A DNA stretch of 64,000 bases. Source: Neoarius graeffei. Lineage: Eukaryota; Chordata; Actinopteri; Siluriformes; Ariidae. This document shows, piece after piece, positions 53,101 through 62,640 of the stretch. The notes beneath the pieces are model-generated. The model was given only the letters and a program-made list of their open reading frames with translations, was not told the DNA's origin and searched no databases. The stretch is taken from the NCBI RefSeq assembly GCF_027579695.1, contig NC_083587.1:57576238-57640237 (forward strand). The letters are read 5' to 3'. Both the position numbers and the translations under genes were made by a program. Position 1 is the stretch's first letter, and each line of letters begins with the position of its first letter.

Positions 53101-55878
53101 CCCGAATTATCAGCCATCGTGTCACTTTACTCTCGCTCGTACTTTGTTTTATATTGTGAGTGCATGTACTTGGTCTTCCAATATGGCGCCTAACAAAATC
53201 TCGCGGCACAGTGACGTCATGCGGTAGCCCTCTATAAAGACATCTTGTAAAATTTTTTGACCATATTCAAAAGTCTAATGGTGGCACCATGAGGTTCAAT
53301 TTTTGCCAAAAAACGCTTATTTTATGTTTTCGCGTAAGGTTTGAATCACAATGTTGGACTCCATTTATTGATTTCTTGTGACCCAGAGATCATGTTAAGA
53401 ACCTTTGCAAGGGATTGAGAAGCATTAAGGTGATTCATAATAAATTTGTATTGTTTAAAAGTAGTTGAACAACGATTCAATGAACAGCTAAAACTCAAAC
53501 TGTGCTTGATAATATATTTAGAATATGTACTAAAAATGTGTATCGAAGATATTTGGTATACTCTATAAGGTGCCATAATGTTTCATGAAAAGTGATCGAA
53601 ATTGTGTCATAAAATAGCAGCTTTTTCCATAACTTTGAGCTCCTGGTACCACCATTAAACTTTTGAATTTTGTCAAAATATTTCACCCAGTGTGTTTTCT
53701 TACCAAAAGGAACATAAAAACAAAAATGCATCATGATCGGAGGAACGTTTCATTTTTAGGGGGCAACTGATGCACCCTAATAGACTTACATTTAGTACGA
53801 AACATCTTTTATATAAATATGTGGATGTCGGTGCTTATGTAAATGAGGAAGTAATTCTAATGTTTGTAAACAAATGAACTGATAATGTTTAACCTGCATC
53901 AGAAAATATTTTTGTTCCACTTGCTAAGTATTTGAAAATACTTAATCGGAAGATAAATCGTAGATCACATTTTGGTAATCACTTCTTGTTGTTTGTGTTC
54001 ATTTCTAATTTTGTAGTTTACCAATAATTCAAACAATGCTCCAATTTGTTACAATTAGATTCAGATTGGTGAAGCTTCAATAAATTTTCAAAACAAAAAA
54101 AATTTGAGATTTTAAATTTACATCTAAAAATATAAAATGTCTACTGATATTGTAATATATGTGGTAGATATTTACAACAAACTATAAAAAAAATTCTCTA
54201 AATGGAATAGAAAAATCTGAATATTTCAAGCATGTAATTTTTTTTTTAATGCTAAGAATTTAATTCTGGTCCAATTCTATTTACTGCAATCGGATGCCAA
54301 ATACTCTATAAACATTTCATTCTGTTATGGATCAGAAAAAAAAATATTATAAAAATCACAGCACTTTTATTTATTTATTTTTTAAAGTATTTAATCTGCT
54401 TCAACAATGTTACACAAAGATCGATCCATAACGGTTGTAAATGTCACTTAATTCCACAGGGTGTCGATAATGGTGGACACCGGTGAAAGTGATCACTATT
54501 ATCGACACCTCACGTGATTCTCAAACGCATGTTTAGATACAAAATAGCGACTGTCAAATGAAAGACTAAGAAACAAAGTAGGTTTCGACAAACAGATCAT
54601 GAAATATCGGTGAATTTGAGGAGTAAAAACATGTCCATGAGCTTTCCACTATGCTTACCTGCGATAATAACGTCCGGGTTTTCCGAAAAATTGCTGATCG
54701 TGCTAAAAAAAAAAAAAAAATCCATCTCAGGTAACGAGCTGTGTCATCAGATGACAGGATCAAAGGGCGAGGCAGGTCTTCCTGTTGATTAATTAACTAA
54801 TAATAACTGTTGTAACTGAAACTCACCTTTGTAAAATTGTTTTTATTGGTAAATCTGAAAAGGTGTCGATAATTATGGACTGTCGATAATTGTAGCCGCC
54901 GCTCTATGTATATGTATGATTTAATTTTTCATTTCCTAATCAGTAGTTTGTATATTTGTGTATATTTTTATAGTTATACTGACTTAGGAGCATACTTATT
55001 AAAGATGGAGGCGGAGCTTTATGAACATGGGTGGGCTTCAAATATGATTTATCTTACCTAAAGCACTTTTAAGGCTCTATTTTTAAATTAACAAATATAC
55101 TTGTGTGTAATTCAATAACACAATAAATAAGTGTACAGTAGGTCTGTGCAGGAAATTGTCACATGCAGACTTTCATATTTGCAATAAATATATAATAAGA
55201 ACTGATATATATTATCTTTAAAGACAAATATAAAATATCTATAAATATATCAACTGCAAAAGATAAGAGCAGGTTACCTAATCCTGCGTGACTGAGGATT
55301 CCCAGCGTATTCGCCAGGGCCGTATCCCAAACCCGATCCAAGTGGCTACCCCTATCCCTAAATAGGGTGCACAGCCCACTTAATACGTCAACAATTCAGC
55401 GTCACGGTATCAAATATCATTTCACAGCAGCACGCAGTTTCTATTTTAACCTCGCAGTTTGGATACACTCGTTATTTTATACTCGAGAGAGTGCGCCTAC
55501 ATAGGGAGCTTGGATTTATTTGAACTCGGGCCTGAAAAAAGAAGTAATCTAGGTCACTGCACCTGGCTCACATGCTGCTGCGGAGACACTCCGCTTCGAA
55601 TTATGCAATGAGCTACGTCACAGAGGCTCTCGACCAATCAGAAAGCAGAGAACACCGGCTCGTGTACACAGAGGCACATGGGCAGGCGGGGCAAGCCATG
55701 TGAGCACGAGGAAGGAGAGTACAAACACACAAACATGGTAGCGCTGTGCACACGCACCAAATAAACAGACTAATAATACAAATTATACAAATTCAGCATC
55801 CATTTTGGCGTTTTATCCATTTTATACTAGCTACGATATTATTAAAGCCCCTTCCTTACCTGGTTTTGTTGATCCCAT
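43934..55878 (-). CDS. nr1d2: Rev-erb type nuclear receptor (nr1d2-like), complete, nine coding exons
   Basis: The nine exons join to 1566 nt, 521 residues plus stop. [17 protein letters not shown] opens the A/B region. The DNA-binding domain has [20 protein letters not shown] with P-box EGCKGFF, then [17 protein letters not shown] and [15 protein letters not shown]. The ligand-binding domain runs from VCPMNTSP to [12 protein letters not shown]. The haem-ligand positions known for REV-ERB-beta are present as Cys326 and His510. There is no helix-12 activation motif, as in all Rev-erbs, so it should act as a haem-regulated transcriptional repressor of the clock. The C-terminus is closer to NR1D2 than to NR1D1; a fish-specific nr1d4 paralogue is not excluded. 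The hinge is about 60 residues shorter than in human NR1D2. Confidence 0.92.
44246..45142 (+). mobile_element. DNA transposon carrying a RecQ-type helicase fragment
   Basis: 9-bp exact duplication ACCAAGAAC (44,237-44,245; 45,143-45,151). Termini TAGCCTAGTAAACTAGAC and TCGCCTGGCAAGCCAGAC match at 13 of 18 inverted positions. Both ends hold a subterminal hairpin (CTAGACCCAC..GTGGGTCTAG; GCCAGACTAAAT..ATTTAGTCTGGC). It sits in nr1d2 intron 8, antisense to the gene. Confidence 0.75.
44455..44700 (+). pseudogene. RecQ-like SF2 helicase, N-terminal fragment
   Basis: 81 codons. [19 protein letters not shown] looks like RecQ motif 0 and [16 protein letters not shown] is motif I (Walker A). It then ends in [12 protein letters not shown] and a stop, with motifs Ia-VI absent, so it cannot be an active helicase. 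Such helicase genes are multicopy in fish. It is probably what remains of the autonomous element's gene. Confidence 0.75.
45296..45506 (-). CDS. nr1d2: nr1d2 exon 8: LBD core
   Basis: 211 nt encoding [38 protein letters not shown] and [12 protein letters not shown]. Typical Rev-erb ligand-binding helices. Confidence 0.95.
45598..45783 (-). CDS. nr1d2: nr1d2 exon 7: LBD start, haem-ligand Cys
   Basis: 62 codons, phase 0 to 0. VCPMNTSP holds Cys326, aligned with the REV-ERB-beta haem ligand, followed by [20 protein letters not shown] and [13 protein letters not shown]. Confidence 0.95.
46110..46309 (-). CDS. nr1d2: nr1d2 exon 6: hinge
   Basis: 200 nt encoding [18 protein letters not shown] and on to NRRHL. 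The downstream VCPM motif starts in the next exon. The hinge is low in conservation; splice phase and the following exon support it. Confidence 0.88.
46429..47830 (+). repeat. Bipartite double-inverted-repeat element, copy 7, with nested palindrome
   Basis: A then B layout; part A is split by the TTAA-flanked element at 46,673-47,391. In nr1d2 intron 5. Confidence 0.85.
46673..47391. mobile_element. TTAA-target element forming a 719-bp palindrome
   Basis: Flanked by TTAA (46,669-46,672; 47,392-47,395). Ends AGGACCAGTCCACTG and AGGAACAGTCCACCG are inverted and the arms (about 350 nt each) are nearly identical, centred near 47,032. The same short frame is open on both strands as a result. TTAA target suggests Kolobok or piggyBac mobilisation; no transposase is present. 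Confidence 0.88.
47992..48288 (-). CDS. nr1d2: nr1d2 exon 5: C-terminal extension and hinge
   Basis: 297 nt. [20 protein letters not shown] is the family extension that contacts the A/T-rich half of the RevRE. A long serine-rich hinge follows. Confidence 0.93.
48411..48458 (+). repeat. (GA)n and (CA)n microsatellites
   Basis: GA run, then ACACACACAC, then GA again, in nr1d2 intron 4. Confidence 0.95.
48894..49038 (-). CDS. nr1d2: nr1d2 exon 4: second zinc finger
   Basis: 145 nt encoding [16 protein letters not shown], then [20 protein letters not shown] and LAVGMSRD. It is nearly identical to other Rev-erb DNA-binding domains. Confidence 0.95.
49158..49246 (-). CDS. nr1d2: nr1d2 exon 3: first zinc finger
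   Basis: 89 nt. [18 protein letters not shown] and [11 protein letters not shown] hold all four cysteines of the first finger. The first of two adjacent AGs is chosen because it keeps phase and makes the Lys before LNGMV. Confidence 0.95.
49355..50690. repeat. 42-bp GC-rich minisatellite
   Basis: About 22 near-identical 42-bp units (each with GCGGCCTCTGCGCTCGTCAG) span 49,420-50,340 and then decay into 39- and 36-bp units to 50,690. The unit length is a multiple of 3 and holds no stop in three + frames and one - frame, which explains overlapping frames of 435-453 codons. It lies in nr1d2 intron 2 and is not considered coding. Confidence 0.95.
50864..51085 (-). CDS. nr1d2: nr1d2 exon 2: A/B region
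   Basis: 222 nt. [18 protein letters not shown] and a Ser/Pro-rich stretch end in SATKSSIT. Acceptor TTTTGCCAG, donor GTAAGT. This region precedes the first zinc finger and is poorly conserved in the family. Confidence 0.9.
51498..51532 (+). repeat. (CA)n microsatellite
   Basis: About 16 CA units in nr1d2 intron 1. Confidence 0.97.
52238..53234 (-). mobile_element. Innermost nested element with transposon gene exon
   Basis: Ends TAGAGGG.. with subterminal TGACGTCAC and CCATTTTGGAAGACCAA / CCATATTGGAAGACCAA in inverted order. Target duplication is unclear (possibly TA). Confidence 0.65.
52791..53117 (-). pseudogene. First exon of a SWIM/YqaJ-type transposon protein, one stop
   Basis: ATG then [20 protein letters not shown] and [11 protein letters not shown]; an in-frame TGA follows GKGE. 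Beyond it [20 protein letters not shown] and [18 protein letters not shown] lead to a GTAATC donor at 52,790. This N-terminal pattern belongs to a multicopy fish and cnidarian protein family whose longer members carry SWIM zinc-finger and YqaJ-like nuclease domains (recalled, not searched). Those domains are absent here. Confidence 0.6.
54907..55500. other. Intron 1 sequence of nr1d2, nothing recognised
   Basis: AT-rich left part, then less AT-rich sequence approaching the promoter side. No exon seen. Confidence 0.6.
55546..55556 (+). promoter_or_regulatory. RORE/RevRE AATCTAGGTCA
   Basis: Exact fit to WAWNTRGGTCA, the monomer site shared by ROR activators and Rev-erb repressors. It lies about 300 nt inside intron 1 of nr1d2, suggesting autoregulation. 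A C/EBP or D-box-like TTATGCAAT lies at 55601-55609. Confidence 0.5.
55860..55878 (-). CDS. nr1d2: nr1d2 coding exon 1 (start codon)
   Basis: Encodes MGSTKP plus 1 nt; the split codon with exon 2 gives Ala and continues GVIAYI, the conserved Rev-erb N-terminal motif. Start context is aaaATGG (A at -3, G at +4). Donor GTAAGG. Confidence 0.85.
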
Positions 55879-56328
55879 TTTCCTCAAGTCCAAACCCAAA
55901 CTGTTTAAAGTGCTAATGTTGTATTATTAGCTAGCTAACCAGCTAAATAACGTCAAAAAAAAAAAAAAACAGTCCTCAGACTTGTAGCAGTGAACGCAGA
56001 CAGCTCATGTCGCTCCAAAGATATCCGGGAATCTCCTCAGGAACCTCCCTTCTACACAAAGATATTGTTTCCTGGAAACAATGAAAAGGAAAAAGAACAC
56101 ACAGCCCGTCTGTCATATGAGAGGAGCAGTGAGAGCGGAGCGAGCAGCTGGAAGTCCAGGAGATCACCGAGCGGATGCTCTGCTGCTAGGAACTGAATGT
56201 TCTGAGGTTTGTTGCTATGGGCCATTTCCCCGCCCCCACGCCAACGCCAACCGCGCGCGCGCTACTCACTTTAACCCAGTGACACAGTTTCCACAGAGCA
56301 AGGGGCGGGGCCGCAGCGCTCACACCGC

Positions 56329-56336
56329 TGACGTCA
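56329..56336. promoter_or_regulatory. CRE TGACGTCA
   Basis: Perfect 8-bp palindromic cAMP-response element in the nr1d2 promoter, next to a GC box. Confidence 0.55.
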
Positions 56337-56354
56337 CAGCTGGCGCGAGGTCGT

Positions 56355-56360
56355 CACGTG
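56355..56360. promoter_or_regulatory. Canonical E-box CACGTG
   Basis: Perfect palindromic E-box 477 nt upstream of the nr1d2 ATG and 18 nt beyond the CRE. CLOCK:BMAL1 sites of this type drive mammalian Rev-erb genes; use here is inferred. Confidence 0.55.
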
Positions 56361-56429
56361 TGAGGAGAGAAACTTCAGCTGAGATGTCAGAGCTGTCAGG
56401 CAGTGGACAGTCAAGTGTGCTAAAGGTGC

Positions 56430-59040
56430 AATATTTTTCTGATATGTTTATATATTTTATGTTTATATGTTGTGATATGCTTATGTTTGTGATATGTTTA
56501 TGTATTTTTGTGATATGTTTATTTTTGTGTTTGTTTGTGATACATGTTTATGTATTTTATGTTTGTGATATGTTTTGTATTTTGTTTTTGTTTGTGATGT
56601 TTATGTATTTTTGTGATATATGTTTATTTTTGTGTTTTATTTTTGTGATGTTTTTGTATTTTGTTTGTGTTTGTCTGTGATATATGTTTATGTATTTTGT
56701 TTATGTTTGTGATTTTTATTTTTGTTTTATTTTTGTGATATGTTTATGCATTTTATGTTTATATGTTGAGATATTTTTGTGATATGTTTATTTTTGTGTT
56801 TGTTTGTGATATGTTCATGTATTTTGTTTATGATATGTTTTTGTATTTTGTGATATATGTTTTGTATTTTGTTTGTTTGTGATTTTTATTTTTGTGTTTT
56901 ATTTTTGTGATATGTTTATGCATTTTATGTTTATATGTTGTGATATGTTTATGTATTTTTGTGATGTTTATTTTTGTGTTTGTTTGTGATATGTTCATGT
57001 ATTTTGTTTATGATATGTTTTTGTATTTTCTGATATATGTTTTGTATTTTGTTGATGTTTGTGATATATGTTTATGTATTGTTTGTTTGTGATTTTTATT
57101 TTTGTGATATGTTTATGTATTTTATGTTTATATGTTGATATGTTTATGTATTTTTGTGATATGTTTATTTCTGTTTGTTTGTGATATATGCTTATGTATT
57201 TTGTTTGTTTGTGATATGTTTTTGTATTTTTGTGATGTTTTGTATTTTGTTTGTTTGTTTGTGATATGTTTTTGTATTTTTGTGATATATGTTTATTTTT
57301 ATGTTTTATTTTTGTGATGTTTTTGTATTTTGTTTGTGTTTGTCTGTGATATATGTTTATGTATTTTGTTTGTTTGTGATTTTTATTTTTGTTTTATTTT
57401 TGTGATATGTTTATGCATTTTATGTTTATATGTTGAGATATTTTTGTGATATGTTTATTTTTGTGTTTGTTTGTGATATGTTCATGTATTTTGTTTATGA
57501 TATGTTTTTGTATTTTGTGATATATGTTTTGTATTTTGTTTATGTTTGTGATTTTTATTTTTGTGTTTTATTTTTGTGATATGTTTATGCATTTTGTTTA
57601 TATGTTGTGATATGTTTATGTATTTTTGTGATATGTTTATTTTTGTGTTTGTTTGTGATATGTTCATGTATTTTGTTTATGATATGTTTTTGTATTTTCT
57701 GATATATGTTTTGTATTTTGTTTATGTTTGTGATATATGTTTATGTATTGTTTGTTTGTGATTTTTATTTTTGTGATATGTTTATGTATTTTATGTTTAT
57801 ATGTTGATATGTTTATGTATTTTTGTGATATGTTTATTTCTGTTTGTTTGTGATATGCTTATGTATTTTGTTTGTTTGTGATATGTTTTTGTATTTTTGT
57901 GATGTTTTGTATTTTGTTTATGTTTGTTTGTGATATGTTTTTGTATTTTTGTGATATATGTTTATTTTTATGTGTTTTATTTTTGTGATATGTTTTTGTA
58001 TTTTGTTTGTGTTTATGTCTGTGATATATGTTTATGTATTTTGTTTATGTTTGTGATTTTTATTTTTGGGTTTTATTTTTATGATATATGTTGCGATATA
58101 GGGCAGCACGGTGGTGTAGTGGTTAGCGCTGTCACCTCACAGCAAGAAGGTCCGGGTTCGAGCCCCGTGGCCGGCGAGGGCCTTTCTGTGTGGAGTTTGC
58201 ATGTTCTCCCCGTGTCCGCGTGGGTTTCCTCCGGGTGCTCCGGTTTCCCCCACAGTCCAAAGACATGCAGGTTAGGTTAACTGGTGACTCTAAATTGAGC
58301 GTAGGTGTGAATGTGAGTGTGAATGGTTGTCTGTGTCTATGTGTCAGCCCTGTGATGACCTGGCGACTTGTCCAGGGTGTACCCCGCCTTTCGCCCGTAG
58401 TCAGCTGGGATAGGCTCCAGCTTGCCTGCGACCCTGTAGGACAGGATAAAGCAGCTAGAGATAATGAGATGAGATATATGTTTATGTATTTTGTTTATAT
58501 TTATGTCTGTGAAAAATATGTATTTTTGTGATATATTTTTATTTTTATGTTTTTTTTTGTGATATATGTTGTGATATGTTTATGTATTTTGTGTTTATCT
58601 TTGTGATATGTTTTTGTATTTTGTTTGTTTATGATGTTTATTTTTATTTTTGTGTTTTATTTTCATGATATATGTTGTGATATATGTTTATGTATTTTGT
58701 TTATGTTTATGTCTGTGAAAAATATGTATTTTTGTGATATATGTTTATTTTATGTTTTATTTTTATGTTTTATTTTTGTGATATATGTTGTGATATGTTT
58801 ATGGTTGTGATATGTTTATGTATTTTGCTTATGTTTGTGATATGTTATCTGTCTATTTTTGTTTTATGTTTGTGATATATGTTTGTGATATGTTTATGTA
58901 TTTTTATGATGTTTATTTTTATGTTTTAATTTTGTGATGTTTTTGAATTTTGTTTGTTTATGTTTGTGATATGTTTATTTTTATGTTTTATGTGCAATAT
59001 TTTTGTGGTATATACAGTATGTTTGTGATATATACTGTAT
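56430..59040 (+). repeat. T/G-rich tandem array with ~669-bp higher-order period
   Basis: TGATATGTTTATGTATTTTG-type words fill 2.6 kb with very few C on the + strand. Blocks at about 56,650-57,300 recur at about 57,318-57,970. A SINE interrupts it at 58,101. Confidence 0.9.
58101..58472 (+). mobile_element. tRNA-derived SINE, copy 12
   Basis: Full length, inserted in the T/G-rich array; short GATATA on both sides. Confidence 0.92.
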
Positions 59041-59042
59041 GT

Positions 59043-59295
59043 ACTGTATATGGGGTGGCATGGTGGTGTAGTGGTTAGCGCTGTCGCCTCACAGCAAGAA
59101 GGTTCTGGGTTCTAGCCCAACAGCAGGCGAGGGCCTTTCTGTGCGGAGTTTGCATGTTCTCCCCGTGTCCGCGTGGGTTTCCTCCGGGTGCTCCGGTTTC
59201 CCCCACAGTCCAAAGACATGCAGGTTAGGCTAATTGGTGGCTGTAAATTGACCGTAAGCGTGAATGGTTGTTTGTCTCCATGTGTCAACCCTGTG
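59043..59295 (+). mobile_element. tRNA-derived SINE, copy 13, 3'-truncated
   Basis: Diverged head and middle, stopping at TGTGTCAACCCTGTG where the adjacent LINE fragment begins. Confidence 0.85.
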
Positions 59296-60155
59296 CCGTA
59301 TATATGATTGCGCCATCTTCACAGATGATGGCTGTCTCGTTGTTCACAGTCCATCCTGGGTTGTTTGATCTCTCCAAGATCCATCTTCCGTGCATGCTGT
59401 CTCAGATGACTTTGAAGTCCTGCTGCTGACCTGCACACTTTGTAGCACAGGTGACAGATGTATGTTGTAATTTCCACGAGCTTGATTTGAGCTGTCTGAG
59501 GGATGCAATCTTTGTGCACTGCCATATGCCTTTTAAGACCAGACGTTGACTTGCAGTTTTTTTCTGGACATCACACAGGTAGTTTCACCAGGCCTTGGGG
59601 GGCACGATGTTAACTGAAATCACTTTATCATGAGACTTCAAATGACTCATATACCCAGCTTTGGAAAGAAGTATGCGACTGCATCTTTCACACCTCCAGC
59701 TTTTTATATTCTCAGTGAGGTGCAGATGATCACCTTTCCTGAGTTGACGCTTCAACAGTTTACGCGTACAGCATCTCTCTTCAAACATGTTATAGCCTTC
59801 TTCTACTCTCCTTCTCCATTCAGCTCTATTTAAAGCCAACCCCTCCCAATTAGCAATGTCAGTGTCAAGATCCTTGAGGTTGATCTTAACGCAGTCCTTG
59901 AACCTTTTCCTGGGTTTGTGTCTAGGACGCTTACCAATCTGCAGCTCAACATAGAAAAGTTGCTTTGGGAGTCTATTATCCTCCATTCGTATCACATGGC
60001 CTGCCCAACGCAATTGAGAAGATAGAATGAAAGTCTCAATACTCCTGCAACCAGCTCTGATGAGAACATTTGTGTCTGGGGTCTTACTTTGCCATTTGAT
60101 ATGAAGTATACACCTCAGAAAGAAATTCTGGTGAAAGTGTTCAAGCCATATATAC
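59296..60155 (-). mobile_element. LINE 3' fragment with C-terminal zinc fingers
   Basis: The - strand encodes SQLRWAGHVIRMEDNRLPKQ and GKRPRHKPRKRFKD, the end of a LINE reverse transcriptase. Then come zinc-finger motifs CERCSRILLSKAGYMSHLKSH (shown by its C2H2 spacing) and CHLCYKVCRSAAGLQSHLRQ. A frame break near 59,540 damages a middle finger. The 5' part is missing. Confidence 0.8.
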
Positions 60156-61240
60156 AACCCCGATTCCAAAAAAGTTGGGACAAAGTACAAATTGTAAATA
60201 AAAACGGAATGCAATGATGTGGAAGTTTCAAAATTCCATATTTTATTCAGAATAGAACATAGATGACGTATCAAATGTTTAAACTGAGAAAATGTATCAT
60301 TTAAAGAGAAAAATTAGGTGATTTTAAATTTCATGACAACAACACATCTCAAAAAAGTTGGGACAAGGCCATGTTTACCACTGTGAGACATCCCCTTTTC
60401 TCTTTACAACAGTCTGTAAACGTCTGGGGACTGAGGAGACAAGTTGCTTAAGTTTAGGGATAGGAATGTTAACCCATTCTTGTCTAATGTAGGATTCTAG
60501 TTGTTCAACTGTCTTAGGTCTTTTTTGTCGTATTTTCCGTTTTATGATGCGCCAAATGTTTTCTATGGGTGAAAGATCTGGACTGCAGGCTGGCCAGTTC
60601 AGTACCCGGACCCTTCTTCTACGCAGCCATGATGCTGTAATTGATGCAGTATGTAAGTAAGGGCCCGAAGATCACGGGCACCCAGTATGGTTTTCCGGCC
60701 TTGACCCTTACGCACAGAGATTCTTCCAGATTCTCTGAATCTTTTGATGATATTATGCACTGTAGATGATGATATGTTCAAACTCTTTGCAATTTTACAC
60801 TGTCGAACTCCTTTCTGATATTGCTCCACTATTTGTCGGCGCAGAATTAGGGGGATTGGTGATCCTCTTCCCATCTTTACTTCTGAGAGCCGCTGCCACT
60901 CCAAGATGCACTTTTTATACCCAGTCATGTTAATGACCTATTGCCAATTGACCTAATGAGTTGCAATTTGGTCCTCCAGCTGTTCCTTTTTTGTATCTTT
61001 AACTTTTCCAGCCTCTTATTGCCCCTGTCCCAACTTTTTTGAGATGTGTTGCAGTCATGAAATTTCAAATGAGCCAATATTTGGCATGAAATTTCAAAAT
61101 GTCTCACTTTTGACATTTGATATGTTGTCTATGTTCTATTGTGAATACAATATCAGTTTTTGAGATTTGTAAATTATTGCATTCCGTTTTTATTTACAAT
61201 TTGTACTTTGTCCCAACTTTTTTGGAATCGGGGTTGTATT
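60154..61240 (-). mobile_element. Tc1-like transposon, 1.1 kb, with transposase start
   Basis: Ends ACAACCCCGATTCCAAAAAA and complement, TA target. It carries only the front of the transposase. Confidence 0.92.
60599..60928 (-). pseudogene. Tc1-like transposase N-terminal fragment
   Basis: The paired helix-turn-helix reads QYQKGVRQCKIAKSLNISSS and TVHNIIKRFRESGRISVRKG. The DDE domain is deleted. Confidence 0.9.
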
Positions 61241-61518
61241 TAAATTCCTTACTTGTACTTGTAGGACATTATAAAAGCAAAAGTCTTAGCAAAAGTGTCC
61301 TAAATGGCTGAGAAAACCCATTTGGAAAACTGTATCCCAGCCTGGAATACTTGTTAGTGTTTGGATGTGCCTCCTGTCAGTCATTTTGTAGACACCCCAT
61401 AGCCCACCTAAGATTCTAGGGGTGGAGTTTCATGAGCACATCCAGGAATCATTCAAACTTCAAAACTGTCCCATTAGGAAGTGCGTTGTATGACACAGCA
61501 GCTCTATGTCTCTGTTTC

Positions 61519-61692
61519 TCTGCTGCTGAATATGCCTGCCCAGCATGAGAACGCTCAGCTCACGCGAAGAAGATTGATTCTGTACCGAACACAAGTTGTC
61601 GCTGCATCAGCAGGTGCATGAAACCTACCAAGTCTGACAACATTGATCTATTGTTTAGTATTGCACCTCCTGATATCAGAAGAGCTGCAGCC
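61519..61692 (+). pseudogene. LINE reverse transcriptase C-terminal fragment
   Basis: ERSAHAKKIDSVPNTSCRC and CMKPTKSDNIDLLFSIAPPD followed by IRRAA is the C-terminal region of a LINE protein. A TGA replaces a likely Trp codon just before ERSAH. Confidence 0.7.
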
Positions 61693-61719
61693 AAAAAGAA
61701 CGACTTAGGCAACACTGGT

Positions 61720-62640
61720 CAACAATTTTTCAGAAGTTGTCTGCTTCAAAGATGAAATTGGCTGTTTGTTCTGAAATTTGGTGTGTTGAATTCAAATATG
61801 ACAATTAAAACAGCTGATTGTCTACGGCTTCCAAGGTATTTAAGATTTTACATTTTATACTTATGTACATTGTATAGATCATAACGTTTTAAGTATAAAT
61901 TGTAAACCTAGGTCTCTTCATGTGTTTATGGTTGGTTTACATTATATTTCACCTGTTCTCTTTATGTAACACTAGAAAATCAGCAAAAAGTTTATATAAA
62001 TAAAATGTATTATGGACCAAATGGCAAAAAACAATTATATATAAGTACTGAATAGGTTTAGTCCTTATTCAGTGTGTACTCAGTGCTTTTTGGCAGTTTG
62101 TCTCTTGTATTCATGAAACGGAGCATTTCCTGTCAAACTCGTCAAGCAAAGACTTAATCTCGAGTGCACAGCACTGTATGATTTTTTTTTTGACCTGATA
62201 GAGGGCAATTTGTTCAGCAGAGTGATGTAAGTTGATTTATGATTGCATCATTAGTGACTTTTGGGAATAATAAGATATCATGTATGAAGCAATACCAGCT
62301 TCGGATTGCATCATGCATTGTTTTCCCCAAAACGTAAGTACTATCCAAACCCAATCATAGATTTATTCATAGAGCCAGCCTTGAAAACTAGAGCCAATGA
62401 ACAATTTTAAGTTTCATTTTCGTTCTCAGCGACCCAGAATTAGTAAAGTTTGACTATATTTATTTTGGAATCATTTTGGCTGTAGACCATTGCAATCGGA
62501 GGATGAAAGACACCCTCTTTATTGCCATCCCGGTGTTTGAAATCACGCAGAAGCTTTCTATCTTCTGTCCAACCCCTGGATTGCAATACATCATCCAAAA
62601 GGGTTAAACTCTGGGAAGAGGGACTCGAGAAATATATATA
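61720..62640. other. Unassigned intergenic sequence
   Basis: No exon or element recognised; AT-rich. A 70-codon - strand frame at 62,440-62,649 has no family resemblance I can name. Confidence 0.5.

Larger units (their letters stand above)
52158..53779. mobile_element. hAT-like element nested in the TA-flanked element
   Basis: Perfect inverted ends TAGGGTGCATCAGTTGCC; flanks ATATACTT / ATAGACTT (7 of 8). Confidence 0.82.
51883..54904. mobile_element. TA-flanked transposon, 3.0 kb, with nested elements
   Basis: Inverted ends GAGGGGCGGCTACAATTATC and its near-complement at 54,885-54,904, TA duplicated outside. ATTATCGACA words repeat near the ends. No transposase recognised. Tc1/mariner/pogo-type by target site. 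Confidence 0.82.
55560..56400 (-). promoter_or_regulatory. nr1d2: nr1d2 promoter/CpG-rich 5' region
   Basis: GC-rich stretch around and upstream of the first coding exon, with GGGGCGGGG at 56302-56310, palindromic CRE TGACGTCA at 56329-56336 and E-box CACGTG at 56355-56360. An AT-rich tandem array begins about 70 nt further upstream. The transcription start cannot be read from sequence. Confidence 0.65.

Noticed and set aside
56081..58810. Cys/Phe/Tyr-rich 'membrane proteins' in several frames
   Set aside because: Translation of the T/G-rich tandem array.
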